The notes beneath the pieces are model-generated. The model did no database searches. It worked only from the letters and a program-made list of their open reading frames with translations, and was not told the DNA's origin. Both the position numbers and the translations under genes were made by a program. DNA of 64,000 nucleotides from Streptomyces sp. Ru72 (GTDB lineage: Bacteria > Actinomycetota > Actinomycetes > Streptomycetales > Streptomycetaceae): assembly GCF_002920635.1 (NCBI RefSeq), contig NZ_PQSR01000018.1:1-64000 (forward strand), given 5' to 3'. Below, piece after piece: positions 1-8,545 of this stretch (position 1 is the first letter of the stretch; each line of letters starts with the position of its first letter).

Positions 1-1
1 C

Positions 2-936
2 CCGGCCGACGGCGGCCGGGCGCTCGCCGTGCAGGTCGACTACGCGCAGGGCGCCCGCATCATCGACGCCCTGGACGAGGCGATCGTGTGGTCCTCGGCC
101 CTGGCGAGCGGCGCGACGCTGTGCGTGGGAGCCTTCGCGGTGACCCGGGTGACCCGGCGGCTGCAGGCCACCGCGCAGGTGGCCCGGCGGATCAGCGCGG
201 CGACCTGGACGCGCGCGTGAACGACCGGCGCGCGAGGAATCCGGCGCGCCCCCAGGACGAGGTGGCCGCCGTCGCGGGCGCCCTGGACACGATGGCGGCC
301 ACGCTGCAGGGCAAGCTGCTGAGCGAGCAGCGGTTCACCGCTGACGTGGCGCACGAGCTGCGCACCCCGCTGACCGGGCTGCACGCGGCGGCCGAGCTGC
401 TGCCGCCTGGGCGGCCCACCGAGCTGGTGCGGGACCGGGTGGCGGCGCTGCGCACGCTCACCGAGGACCTGCTGGAGATCTCCCGCCTGGAGGCGGGCGG
501 CGAACGCCTCGAGCCGGCCGAGGAGCGGCTCGCGCCGCTGGCGCAGCGGGTGGTGCGGGCCTCCGGGACCCCCGTGGAGGTGCGGGTGGTGCGGGACGCG
601 TGCGTGGCGACCGACCGGCGGCGGCTGGAGCGGGTGCTCGGCAATCTGGTGGCGAACGCGCACCGGCACGGGCGGGGCCCGGTGGTGCTGACCGTCGACG
701 GTGCGCGGGTCACCGTACGGGACCACGGGGACGGTTACCCGGAGTACCTGCTGGCGCACGGACCGCAGCGGTTCCGCACCGAGAGCGGCGCGAAGGGGCA
801 CGGCCTCGGGCTGACGATCGCGCTCGGGCAGGCGGAGGTGCTGGGCGCCCGGCTGGAGTTCGCCAACGCGCCGGACGGCGGGGCCGTGGCCACGCTCTCC
901 CTCCCGCAGACACCAAGGAGTACCGGAACGGGCTGA
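2..936 (+). pseudogene. Sensor histidine kinase, 5' end outside window, frameshifted
   Basis: This is the C-terminal part of a membrane sensor kinase; its start lies before base 1. A membrane segment (VWSSALASGATLCVGAFAV) leads into a HAMP-like linker in frame 2. Near base 200 that frame runs into a stop (218-220), while the kinase core continues in frame 1. The core has an H-box with ADVAHELRTPL (about 340-370), an N-box NLVANAHRHG (about 643-672) and a glycine-rich GHGLGLTIA (about 800-825). Restoring one G in GCGCGGCGACC (about 197-207) would give the usual HAMP run ISAGDLDARV. It is either a real frameshift or a homopolymer sequencing error. No response regulator is visible in the window. 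The call as a kinase is certain; the broken state is what the sequence shows. Confidence 0.8.
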
Positions 937-970
937 TTGCCCCTGCATAACGGGACATACCGCTCACCTC

Positions 971-2359
971 TTGCTACGTTCCGCACATGATCCCGCCCGG
1001 AACGCCAGGAGCGAGGACCGTGACGCCGGCGGACGCCCCCGCCCCGCGCTGCGCCTGCCCCGGCGCCGGGGCACCGAGTTCGGCCTGATCGTCCTCGCCG
1101 TGCTGCTGTCGGTGTACGGCTACTGCGCCGTCGGCCTCGCCCGGCACGGCACCCTCCCGCCCGGAGCCCTCCGCTACGGCGCCGGGCTCGGCACGCTCGC
1201 GCTGCTCGCGCACTGCGCGGTACGGCTGCGCGCCCCGTACGCCGATCCCCTGCTGCTGCCCCTCGCGGTCCTGCTCAACGGCGTGGGCCTGGTGCTGATC
1301 TACCGCCTCGACCTGGAGACCCCGGGCCACCGGGCGGCCCCCGCCCAGCTGTCCTGGTCGACGCTCGGCGTGGCGCTGTTCACCGCCGTCGTCCTGCTGC
1401 TGCGCCACCACCGGGTGCTCCAGCGCTACACCTACCTGTGCGGCGGCGCCGCGCTCGCCCTGCTCACCCTGCCGATCTTCTTCCCCGCGGTGAACGGCGC
1501 CCGGATCTGGCTCAGGGTCGCCGGGTTCTCCATCCAGCCGGGCGAGTTCGCGAAGCTGCTGCTCGCGGTCTTCTTCGCCGGCTACCTGGCCGCAAACCGG
1601 CAGGCGCTGGCGTTCACGGGCCGCAGGGTGTGGCGGCTGCAGCTGCCCACCGGGCGGGTCCTCGGCCCGGTGGTGGCGATCTGGCTGCTGAGCGTCGGCG
1701 TCCTCGTCCTGGAGCGCGACCTCGGCACCTCGCTGCTGTTCTTCGGGCTGTTCGTGGTGCTGCTGTACGTCGCCACGGGCCGCACCGGCTGGATCGCGGT
1801 CGGTCTGCTGCTCGCGATGGCGGGCGCGTTCGCCGTGGGCCGGCTGGAGCCGCACGTGCACGCCCGGGTCGAGGACTGGCTGCATCCCTTCGCGTCGATC
1901 GAGGCGGGCCAGGGCGCGGGCCAGCTCGCCCAGTCACTGTTCGCGTTCGCCGCCGGCGGCGCGCTCGGCACCGGGCTCGGCCTCGGCCACTCGGTGCTGA
2001 TCGGCTTCGCCGTGAAGTCGGACTTCATCCTGGCGACGGCGGGCGAGGAACTGGGCTTCGCCGGCCTGTGCGCGCTGTTCCTGCTCTACGCGCTGCTGGT
2101 GGAGCGCGGCTACCGGGCGGGGCTCGCGCTGCGGGACCCGTTCGGGCGGCTGCTCGCCGTGGGGCTCGCGTCGATCGTGGCGCTCCAGGTGTTCGTGATC
2201 GCGGGCGGGGTGACGGGCCTGATCCCGCTGACGGGCATGGCGATGCCGTTCCTGGCCCAGGGCGGTTCGTCGCTGGTGACCAACTGGATCATCGTGGCGC
2301 TGCTGATCCGGATCAGCGACTCGGCCCGCAGCCAGTACGACAGGAAGGCCGCGCCATGA
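971..2359 (+). CDS. FtsW/RodA/SpoVE-family (SEDS) peptidoglycan glycosyltransferase
   Basis: This is a polytopic SEDS protein of about 10 membrane segments, predicted to polymerise lipid II into glycan strands with its partner class B PBP. The family signatures RDLGTSLLFFG and VTGLIPLTGMAMPFLAQGGSS are present near the middle and C-terminus. The next gene, a PBP, starts inside its stop codon (ATGA), so the two are translationally coupled. The open frame begins at TTG 971, which has no ribosome site. A GTG at 1020 has a perfectly spaced AGGAG (1007-1011), but that frame stops at 1086-1088. One missing base around 1045-1055 would join it to the SEDS frame, so the true start is probably GTG 1020 with an apparent 1-bp deletion. 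It is a paralogue outside the pknAB locus, and whether it acts in division, elongation or sporulation is not shown. Confidence 0.9.
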   Translation: MLRSAHDPARNARSEDRDAGGRPRPALRLPRRRGTEFGLIVLAVLLSVYGYCAVGLARHGTLPPGALRYGAGLGTLALLAHCAVRLRAPYADPLLLPLAVLLNGVGLVLIYRLDLETPGHRAAPAQLSWSTLGVALFTAVVLLLRHHRVLQRYTYLCGGAALALLTLPIFFPAVNGARIWLRVAGFSIQPGEFAKLLLAVFFAGYLAANRQALAFTGRRVWRLQLPTGRVLGPVVAIWLLSVGVLVLERDLGTSLLFFGLFVVLLYVATGRTGWIAVGLLLAMAGAFAVGRLEPHVHARVEDWLHPFASIEAGQGAGQLAQSLFAFAAGGALGTGLGLGHSVLIGFAVKSDFILATAGEELGFAGLCALFLLYALLVERGYRAGLALRDPFGRLLAVGLASIVALQVFVIAGGVTGLIPLTGMAMPFLAQGGSSLVTNWIIVALLIRISDSARSQYDRKAAP

Positions 2360-3831
2360 GCAGGTACATCCGCCGGGCGGCGGCCCTGTGCGCGGTGCTG
2401 CTGATCGGCCTGCTGGCGAACGCCACCCGAGTGCAGATCCTCCAGTCCGCCCGTTACGAGGACAACCCCGCCAACCGCCGGCAGATGATCACCCGCTACG
2501 AGGTTCCCCGCGGTGACATCCTGGTCGACGGCCGCCCGGTGACCGGGTCCCGGGACACGGGCGGCATGTTCCGGCACACCCGGACGTACACCGACGGGCC
2601 GCTGTACGCGCCGGTCACCGGCTTCGCCTCCCAGCTGTACGGGACGACGCTGCTGGAGCACACCGAGGACGCGCTGCTGTCGGGCACCGACCCGCTGCTC
2701 GATCCGTTCCCCCTGTGGAACGGCGTCCTGAGGAAGCGCATCCCCGGCGGCCACGTCGTCACCACGCTCAACGGGGCGGCGCAGCGGGCGGCGTACCAGG
2801 GGCTGGCCGGGCGCGCGGGCGCGGTCGCCGCGGTCGAGCCGACGACGGGGCGGATCCTGGCGCTGGTCTCGACGCCGTCGTACGACCCCGGGGAGCTGTC
2901 CGGGACGTCGCCGTCCGCGGCCCGGGCCTGGAAGCGGCTGAACGGGGACGCGGCGCGGCCGATGCTCGACCGGGCGATCCGGCAGACGTATCCGCCCGGT
3001 TCGACGTTCAAGGTGGTCACGGCCGCGGCGGCCCTGGAGGCGGGGGTGGTGACGGACCTGGACGCACCGACGGACTCCCCCGACCCGTACCGGCTGCCCG
3101 GGACCACGACCGAGCTGACCAACGAGACCGACGACTGCACGGACGCGTCGCTGCGGTACGCCTTCACCTGGTCGTGCAACACGGTGTTCGCCAAGCTGGG
3201 CGTGGAGGTGGGGCTGAAGGACATGACGGGCACGGCGGCGAACTTCGGCTTCGACGGGCGGAAGCTGAGGGTGCCGTTCGCGGTGGCGCCGAGCACGTTC
3301 GACGCGAAGCTGGACGCCTCCCAGCTGGCGCTGTCCTCGATCGGGCAGTTCGAGACCCGGGCGACACCGCTGCAGATGGCGATGGTCGCGGCGGCGGTGG
3401 CCGGCGGGGGCGACGTGAGGGCGCCGTACCTGGTGGAGCGGACGACGACCAAGGGCGGCGAGACGGTCTCCACGGCAACGCCCCGAACCCTGCACCGGGC
3501 GATGAGCGCCACCACGGCGGAACAGCTGCGGGAGATGATGACGGACGTGGTACAGGAGGGCACGGGTCGTAACGCGGCGATCCCCGGCGCCCGAGTGGGC
3601 GGCAAGACGGGCACGGCCCAGCACGGCGTCGACAACTCCGCGAGGCCGTATGCCTGGTTCATCTCCTGGGCGCAGGCGGACGACGCGCTGGAGCCGGCGG
3701 TGGCGGTCGCGGTGGTCGTGGAGGACGCGTCGGGCCGGCAGGGCGAGGTCAGCGGGGGCGGGGACGCGGCGCCGGTCGCGAAGGCGGTGATGGAGGCGGT
3801 GCTCAACTCCCGTCCATACGGCAGGGGTTGA
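2356..3831 (+). CDS. Class B penicillin-binding protein (PbpA-like transpeptidase)
   Basis: This 491-residue protein has a short cytoplasmic N-terminus, one membrane anchor (ALCAVLLIGLLANA, residues about 11-24), a dimerisation module and a C-terminal D,D-transpeptidase domain. All three catalytic motifs are intact: S216-T-F-K within PPGSTFK, S273-C-N, and K417-T-G-T. It cross-links peptidoglycan outside the membrane. The start overlaps the upstream SEDS stop as ATGA, the standard arrangement for a SEDS-bPBP pair, so the two very probably act as one complex. In S. coelicolor the equivalent pair is, from memory, SCO5302-SCO5301. It lacks the PASTA repeats of some PBPs. Confidence 0.95.
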   Translation: MSRYIRRAAALCAVLLIGLLANATRVQILQSARYEDNPANRRQMITRYEVPRGDILVDGRPVTGSRDTGGMFRHTRTYTDGPLYAPVTGFASQLYGTTLLEHTEDALLSGTDPLLDPFPLWNGVLRKRIPGGHVVTTLNGAAQRAAYQGLAGRAGAVAAVEPTTGRILALVSTPSYDPGELSGTSPSAARAWKRLNGDAARPMLDRAIRQTYPPGSTFKVVTAAAALEAGVVTDLDAPTDSPDPYRLPGTTTELTNETDDCTDASLRYAFTWSCNTVFAKLGVEVGLKDMTGTAANFGFDGRKLRVPFAVAPSTFDAKLDASQLALSSIGQFETRATPLQMAMVAAAVAGGGDVRAPYLVERTTTKGGETVSTATPRTLHRAMSATTAEQLREMMTDVVQEGTGRNAAIPGARVGGKTGTAQHGVDNSARPYAWFISWAQADDALEPAVAVAVVVEDASGRQGEVSGGGDAAPVAKAVMEAVLNSRPYGRG

Positions 3832-3890
3832 GGTCCAGGTGCTGAGACGGGGGCTGTCGCCCGGCGGCCGGGCCGACCTACCGTTCGGTC

Positions 3891-4364
3891 ATGACGACCA
3901 CCTACGAACTCGCCGAGGTCAACATCGCCCGCCTCAAGGCCCCGCTGGACTCACCGCAGTTGAAGGACTTCGTGGAAGCCCTGGACCCGGTGAACGCGAC
4001 GGCGGACGCGGCCGACGGTTTCGTCTGGCGGTTGCAGAGCGACTCGGGCAACGCCACGGACATCCCCGTGCTGGGCGACGAGTGGCTGATCATCAATATG
4101 TCGACATGGCGGGACACGAACGCCCTCACGGCTTTCATGTACCAGGGGCAGCACCGGGAGATGCTGGCGCGGCGCCGGGAGTGGTTCGAGCGGCTGGAAG
4201 AGGCCGTGACGGCCCTGTGGTGGGTCCCGTCGGGCCACCGCCCGACGGTTGCGGAGGCGGAGGAGCGGTTGCTGCACCTTCGCGCGCACGGGCCGACGGA
4301 GTACGCGTTCACCCTGCGGACGTCGTTCCCCCCGGGGGAGGCGCGACCGGTGGCCGGCGGTTGA
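3891..4364 (+). CDS. DUF3291 domain protein
   Basis: A 157-residue soluble protein that matches DUF3291 across nearly its whole length. It starts with AEVNIARLKAPLD, continues with GFVWRL and contains the tryptophan-rich stretch EEAVTALWWVPSGHRPTVAEA. Members resemble dimeric alpha-beta-barrel monooxygenases such as antibiotic-biosynthesis monooxygenase-like folds, but their biochemical role is unknown. There is no ribosome site; a TACCGT hexamer (3879-3884) lies 6 nt before the ATG, so the mRNA may be leaderless. The 3' end overlaps the convergent Uma2-like gene by 56 bp. Confidence 0.85.
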   Translation: MTTTYELAEVNIARLKAPLDSPQLKDFVEALDPVNATADAADGFVWRLQSDSGNATDIPVLGDEWLIINMSTWRDTNALTAFMYQGQHREMLARRREWFERLEEAVTALWWVPSGHRPTVAEAEERLLHLRAHGPTEYAFTLRTSFPPGEARPVAGG

Positions 4365-4947
4365 TGGCGGTGAGGTCGACGGTGAGGGGGAAGGGGACGG
4401 TCAGTTCCAGCTTGTCGTGGAAGATGCCGGTCAGGCCGTAGGCCTGGGTCGCGGGGTCGAGTTCGTAGACGTACACCACCGGAAGACCCTTGTTTTCTTC
4501 GACGCGCCAGTAGTGCGGGATGCCCGCCCGCGCGTACTTCCGCGGTTTCACGTCCCGGTCCCGGTCTTCCGAGTCCTCCGAGACGACCTCGATGGCGATG
4601 ACGACGTCTTCCGGCCGGTACCAGGTCTGCCGCGGACCGGCATCGGCATCGGCACGGAAAACCAGGACGTCGGGCTCCGGTCGATTGCGCTTGTCGAGCT
4701 TGATCGTCATCTCCCGGATGACGTCGAGCTCGTCCGGCACCTGGGCCAGCAGGGTGTGCTCCAGCAAGCGCATGGCACGCGAGTGGAAACTGGTCTGCGG
4801 ACTCACGAAGACAAGACTCCCGTCGATCAGCTCCGTGTGCGGAGGAAGATTGGGAAGCTTGTCGAGGTCGTCCGCCGTCCAGCCACCCTCCGGCGGACGA
4901 GCCCACTCGTAGTCGTCGTCCAGCCCGTAGTCACGTGCGGCGCTCAT
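4309..4947 (-). CDS. Uma2 family (DUF820) restriction-endonuclease-like protein
   Basis: A 212-residue protein with the Uma2/DUF820 pattern of the PD-(D/E)XK nuclease fold. It shows TELIDGSLVFVSPQT near residue 40, RPEPDVLVF near 100, and VVIAIEVVSEDSEDRD followed by K, Y and GIPHYWRVE near 125-150. These contain the acidic and lysine residues of the predicted active site. The start at 4947 is preceded by GGGAG at a 6-nt distance, which favours it over ATG 4959. Such genes are very numerous in actinomycetes and their function is not known. The tail overlaps the convergent DUF3291 gene by 56 bp. Confidence 0.88.
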   Translation of the reverse strand: MSAARDYGLDDDYEWARPPEGGWTADDLDKLPNLPPHTELIDGSLVFVSPQTSFHSRAMRLLEHTLLAQVPDELDVIREMTIKLDKRNRPEPDVLVFRADADAGPRQTWYRPEDVVIAIEVVSEDSEDRDRDVKPRKYARAGIPHYWRVEENKGLPVVYVYELDPATQAYGLTGIFHDKLELTVPFPLTVDLTAINRRPPVAPPPGGTTSAG

Positions 4948-5028
4948 GATTGCTCCCATGCGACGGAGTCTGCCCGGCACAGCCAGCGTACCCAGGGGAA
5001 TATGCCGATTCGCCCGTCGATCGAGTGA

Positions 5029-6141
5029 TCAACCACCGAGGTGCTGACCCTGCTCGATCGCCTCCTCCACCTCGGCGACCCGTTCCCTCTCCTCCGCCGC
5101 GAAGCGCTCCGCGTCCAGCTTCTCGGCGATCTCCTCGTCCTGCGCCATCAGCAGGTCCAGGTTCGAGTCGCCCATCTCGAAGACGCCCATGTCGACGTAG
5201 GCCTGCTGAAGGCGCTTGCCCCACAGGCCGATGTCCTTCACGCACGGGACGATGCGGCTGAACAGCAACTGCCGGAACAGCTGGAGGAACTCGGACTTCT
5301 CGCTGTACGCCTCCGCCTCGGCCTTGGGGATGCCGAAGTTCTCCAGCACCTCCACCCCGCGCAGGCGGTCCCGCATCAGGTAGCAGCCCTCGATGACGAA
5401 CTCCTCGCGTTCGCGCCGTTCGGCGTCCGTGAGCTGCTTGTAGTAGTCCCGCAGCGCCATGCGGCCGAACGCCACATGCCGGGCCTCGTCCTGCATGACG
5501 TACGCGAGGATCTGCTTGGGCAGCGGCTTGTCGGTCGTGTCGCGGATCATGCCGAAGGCGGCGAGCGCCAGACCTTCGATGAGGACCTGCATGCCGAGGT
5601 ACGGCATGTCCCAGCGGCTGTCCCGCAGGGTGTCTCCGAGGAGTGCTTGCAGGTTGTCGTTGATCGGGTAGAGCATCCCGATCTTCTCGTGCAGGAAGCG
5701 GCCGTAGATCTCCGCGTGCCGCGCCTCGTCCATCGTCTGGGTCGCCGAGTAGAACTTGGCGTCCAGGTCGGGGACCGACTCCACGATGCGCGCCGCGCAC
5801 ACCATCGCGCCCTGCTCGCCGTGCAGGAACTGGCTGAACTGCCAGGAGGCGTAGTGCTTGCGCAGTTCGCCCTTGTCCTTGTCGGTCATCTTCGCCCAGT
5901 ACGGCGTCCCGTACAGGGTCATCGCCTCGTCCGGCGTGCCGAGCGGGTCGCAGGGGTCCACCTCCAGGTCCCAGTCGATCCGCTTCTGCCCGTCCCACTG
6001 CTTGTCCTTGCCCTTCTGGTACAGGGCCAGCAGCCGGTCGCGCCCGTCGTCGTACTCCCAGCTGAAGCGGGCCGCGCCACTGGCGGGCACCTGCCAGAGG
6101 GGTTCCTCCGGCTCCTTGGCGTACAGCTCAAACGTCGGCAT
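5029..6141 (-). CDS. Ferritin-like diiron protein (R2-like fold)
   Basis: A 370-residue, mostly helical protein with carboxylate-bridged diiron motifs: FLHGEQGAM, TMDEARHAEIY (EXXH-like), a glutamate in VLIEGLALAAF and QDEARHVAFG. The two DEARH motifs are typical of ferritin-like oxygenases and ribonucleotide-reductase-R2-like proteins, so it should bind two iron atoms and activate oxygen or act in redox chemistry. The substrate cannot be read from the sequence. The start at MPTFELYAKEP is chosen because homology-like sequence begins there. It is divergent from a second diiron gene at 6279, with about 137 bp between them. Confidence 0.85.
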   Translation of the reverse strand: MPTFELYAKEPEEPLWQVPASGAARFSWEYDDGRDRLLALYQKGKDKQWDGQKRIDWDLEVDPCDPLGTPDEAMTLYGTPYWAKMTDKDKGELRKHYASWQFSQFLHGEQGAMVCAARIVESVPDLDAKFYSATQTMDEARHAEIYGRFLHEKIGMLYPINDNLQALLGDTLRDSRWDMPYLGMQVLIEGLALAAFGMIRDTTDKPLPKQILAYVMQDEARHVAFGRMALRDYYKQLTDAERREREEFVIEGCYLMRDRLRGVEVLENFGIPKAEAEAYSEKSEFLQLFRQLLFSRIVPCVKDIGLWGKRLQQAYVDMGVFEMGDSNLDLLMAQDEEIAEKLDAERFAAEERERVAEVEEAIEQGQHLGG

Positions 6142-6194
6142 GAGCACACGCTCACACGAGGTAGACGCGGCGTCAACAAGTGGAGCGCAAGGGA

Positions 6195-6226
6195 TTGACG
6201 GCGTTGCTGACAAGCAGTCTCATAAA
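6195..6226 (+). promoter_or_regulatory. Weak -35 promoter candidate between the diiron genes
   Basis: TTGACG (6195-6200) is a good -35 element facing the diiron oxygenase at 6279. The only TA-rich -10 candidate, CATAAA (6221-6226), sits at a long 20-nt spacing, so this is a tentative promoter only. Confidence 0.25.
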
Positions 6227-6278
6227 TCCGTGACCGCGGGTAACAGGCGGCCCGTACGACGAGGTGGTGGGCACAGCG

Positions 6279-7208
6279 ATGACGACCGTGACGGAAGCAG
6301 ACGTGCTGCGCGACGCGCTGGGGCTGCTCAAGGACCGGGAGCAGGTGGCGGAGCGGCTCCTCGCCTCGTCCGCCAAGCACTCCTTCGACCCCGACGAGGA
6401 GCTGGACTGGGACGCGCCCTACCAGGAAGGAATGTGGTTCTGGCCCCCGGAGCTGGTGTCGCTCTACGACACACCGCTGTGGCGGGGGATGAGCGAGGAG
6501 CAGCGGATCCGGCTCTCCCAGCACGAGGCCGCGGCGCTCGCCTCGCTCGGCATCTGGTTCGAGATCATCCTGATGCAGCTGCTGGTCCGGCACATCTACG
6601 ACAAGGCGGCGACGAGCGCGCACGTGCGGTACGCGCTGACCGAGATCGAGGACGAGTGCCGGCACTCGAAGATGTTCGCCCGGCTGATAGCGCACGGCGA
6701 CACACCCTGGTACCCGGTGAGCCGGGTGCACCGGAACCTGGGCCGCGTCTTCAAGACGGTCTCGACCACGCCGGGCTCCTTCACGGCCACGCTGCTGGGC
6801 GAGGAGGTGCTGGACTGGATGCAGCGGCTGACGTTCCCCGACGAGCGGGTGCAGCCGCTGATCCGCGGGGTCACCCGTATCCACGTGGTCGAGGAGGCCC
6901 GCCACGTCCGCTACGCCCGGGAGGAACTGCGCCGCCAGATGGTGACCGCTCCGCGGTGGTCGCAGGAGTTCACCCGCATCACGTCCGGCGAGTTCGCACG
7001 GGTGTTCTCGGTGGCCTTCGTGAACCCGGAGGTCTACACGAACGTGGGCCTGGACAAGCGGGAGGCGATGGCCCAGGTGAGGGCGAGCGGCCACCGCCGG
7101 GAGATCATGCAGACGGGAGCGAAGAGACTGACGGACTTCCTGGACGACATCGGGGTGCTCAGGGGTGTGGGCCGGCGGTTGTGGCGGTCGTCCGGGTTGC
7201 TGGCATGA
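6279..7208 (+). CDS. AurF-like diiron oxygenase
   Basis: A 309-residue protein related to the AurF/CmlI p-aminobenzoate N-oxygenase family. It carries EIEDECRHSKMF near residue 130, a third-helix glutamate in LLGEEVLDWM and HVVEEARHVRYA near residue 205, the iron ligands of this fold. Most members have no known substrate; AurF itself oxidises aryl amines. ATG 6279 is preferred, although GTG 6264 is in frame and a GAGGTGGTGGG stretch covers both. It lies divergent from another diiron protein and upstream of a TetR gene, suggesting a shared regulatory unit (inference). Confidence 0.85.
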   Translation: MTTVTEADVLRDALGLLKDREQVAERLLASSAKHSFDPDEELDWDAPYQEGMWFWPPELVSLYDTPLWRGMSEEQRIRLSQHEAAALASLGIWFEIILMQLLVRHIYDKAATSAHVRYALTEIEDECRHSKMFARLIAHGDTPWYPVSRVHRNLGRVFKTVSTTPGSFTATLLGEEVLDWMQRLTFPDERVQPLIRGVTRIHVVEEARHVRYAREELRRQMVTAPRWSQEFTRITSGEFARVFSVAFVNPEVYTNVGLDKREAMAQVRASGHRREIMQTGAKRLTDFLDDIGVLRGVGRRLWRSSGLLA

Positions 7209-7234
7209 GTGCGTCTCGGCTTCGGTCCGGCATC

Positions 7235-7320
7235 TTCAGCCCGTCGTGGCGGCCCCGCTAGAGCGAAGCCGAAAGTGGGGGAGATTGAGGACGAGGCCGT
7301 TCAGGCCGGCAGGGGACTGC
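7235..7320. repeat. Streptomyces intergenic repeat (GAAGCCGAAAGTGGGGGAG type)
   Basis: This stretch contains CTTCAGCCCGTCG, then GAGCGAAGCCGAAAGTGGGG running into GAGATTGAGGACGAGGCCG and TTCAGGCC. From memory these words recur in Streptomyces intergenic regions and are often mistranslated as peptides such as KWGRLRTRPFRP. It lies between a diiron oxygenase and a TetR gene and shows no coding signal. Confidence 0.55.
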
Positions 7321-7392
7321 GGGCGCGGCCCCGGCACGGCCTCCGCAGCTCCGGGTGCCTCGTCCTCCCGGCAACACGATTACGCTGCGAAC

Positions 7393-8118
7393 ATGACCTC
7401 CGAGGCCACCACGCGCGCGTACCGAAGGCTCAGCGTGGAAGAACGCCGCAGGCAACTCCTCGACGCCGCGCTCACCCTCTTCGCGCACCGCGCCCCCGAG
7501 GAGGTCTCCCTCGACGACGTGGCGGAGGCGGCCGGCGTCTCCCGCCCCCTCGTCTACCGCTACTTCCCCGGCGGCAAGCAGCAGCTCTACGAGGCCGCCC
7601 TCCGCTCAGCCGCCGACGACCTCCGGCAGTGCTTCGCCGAGCCGCCCGAGGGCCCGCTCAGCCACCGCCTGGCCCGCGCCCTCGACCGCTACCTCGCCTT
7701 CGTCGCCCGGCACGACGCCGGTTTCAGCGCCCTGCTCCAGGGCGGCAGCGTGGTCGAGACGTCCCGCACCACCGCCATAGTCGACGGCGTGCGCCGGGCC
7801 GCGGCCGAGCACATCCTCAGTCACCTCGGCGTCGAGGACCCCGGCCCGGGGCTGCGGATGACCGTCCGCATGTGGATCACCTCCGTCGAGGCCGCCTCCC
7901 TCATCTGGCTCGACCAGGACAAGCAGCCCCCGGTCGAGGAGTTGCGGGACTGGCTGGTGGAGCAGTTCGTGGCCGGGCTGGTGGCCACCGCGGGACGTGA
8001 TGCGCAGACCGCCGCCGTGGTCCGCTCCGCGCTGACCCTGGAGAGCGCCGACGGCCTGGTCGGCGCCCTGGCCCGGCGCGTCCTGCCCGTGCTCGGCGAC
8101 GCCGGTCACCTGCTGTGA
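7393..8118 (+). CDS. TetR-family transcriptional regulator
   Basis: A 241-residue repressor. The N-terminal helix-turn-helix is clear: RRRQLLDAALTLFAHRAPEEVSLDDVAEAAGVSRPLVYRYF in pattern, with the typical V..R..Y.F recognition end. The C-terminal ligand domain is divergent. There is no ribosome site; TACGCT (7381-7386) ends 6 nt before ATG 7393, so translation is probably leaderless. Its targets may be the neighbouring AurF-like gene or itself, but no operator is evident. Confidence 0.92.
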   Translation: MTSEATTRAYRRLSVEERRRQLLDAALTLFAHRAPEEVSLDDVAEAAGVSRPLVYRYFPGGKQQLYEAALRSAADDLRQCFAEPPEGPLSHRLARALDRYLAFVARHDAGFSALLQGGSVVETSRTTAIVDGVRRAAAEHILSHLGVEDPGPGLRMTVRMWITSVEAASLIWLDQDKQPPVEELRDWLVEQFVAGLVATAGRDAQTAAVVRSALTLESADGLVGALARRVLPVLGDAGHLL

Positions 8119-8128
8119 CACTGGTGCC

Positions 8129-8443
8129 GTGAAGAGCCAAGACACCCCGTTCGTCGGCGGCCCCCTGGACGGCCGCGTCCTGCCCGTCCTGCTGGGCCTC
8201 ACCGGCCACCCCCCGAAGACGTACCGCGTGCCGGTCCCGGACGCGGCCGGCGGTCCGCCCACCGTCCTCGTCTACCGTCGCGTCCAGGCGGGCCCGAGCG
8301 GCAGGTTCGGTCTCCACCCGGGCTGGAGGTACGAGTACGACCCGGAGGGGGACACCGGCGGCCGACTGCGGTGGCCGTGGTCGAAGCCTCGACGGAAGCC
8401 AGACGCCACGCCGGGGGACGGCCCGGACACCGCCCACGAGTGA
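8129..8443 (+). CDS. Conserved hypothetical protein
   Basis: A 104-residue protein of unknown function that begins MKSQDTPFVGGPLDGRVLPVLLG. It is soluble, with no membrane segment, has a YRRVQAGPSGRFG core and ends in a low-complexity acidic tail. It follows the TetR gene by 10 bp. The GTG start has a GACACT hexamer 6 nt upstream, which suggests its own leaderless promoter rather than strict co-translation. The opening GGPLDG pattern resembles small hypothetical proteins seen in Streptomyces; I assign no function. Confidence 0.7.
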   Translation: MKSQDTPFVGGPLDGRVLPVLLGLTGHPPKTYRVPVPDAAGGPPTVLVYRRVQAGPSGRFGLHPGWRYEYDPEGDTGGRLRWPWSKPRRKPDATPGDGPDTAHE

Positions 8444-8545
8444 CCTCGCTGCGCCGAACCGACCACCCGGCGCGCGCACGGGCCGCACCCGTCTCATCCT
8501 TCCGGTGCGAGGTGGAGGGACCACCCGGCATCCGGAGGTGATGAC

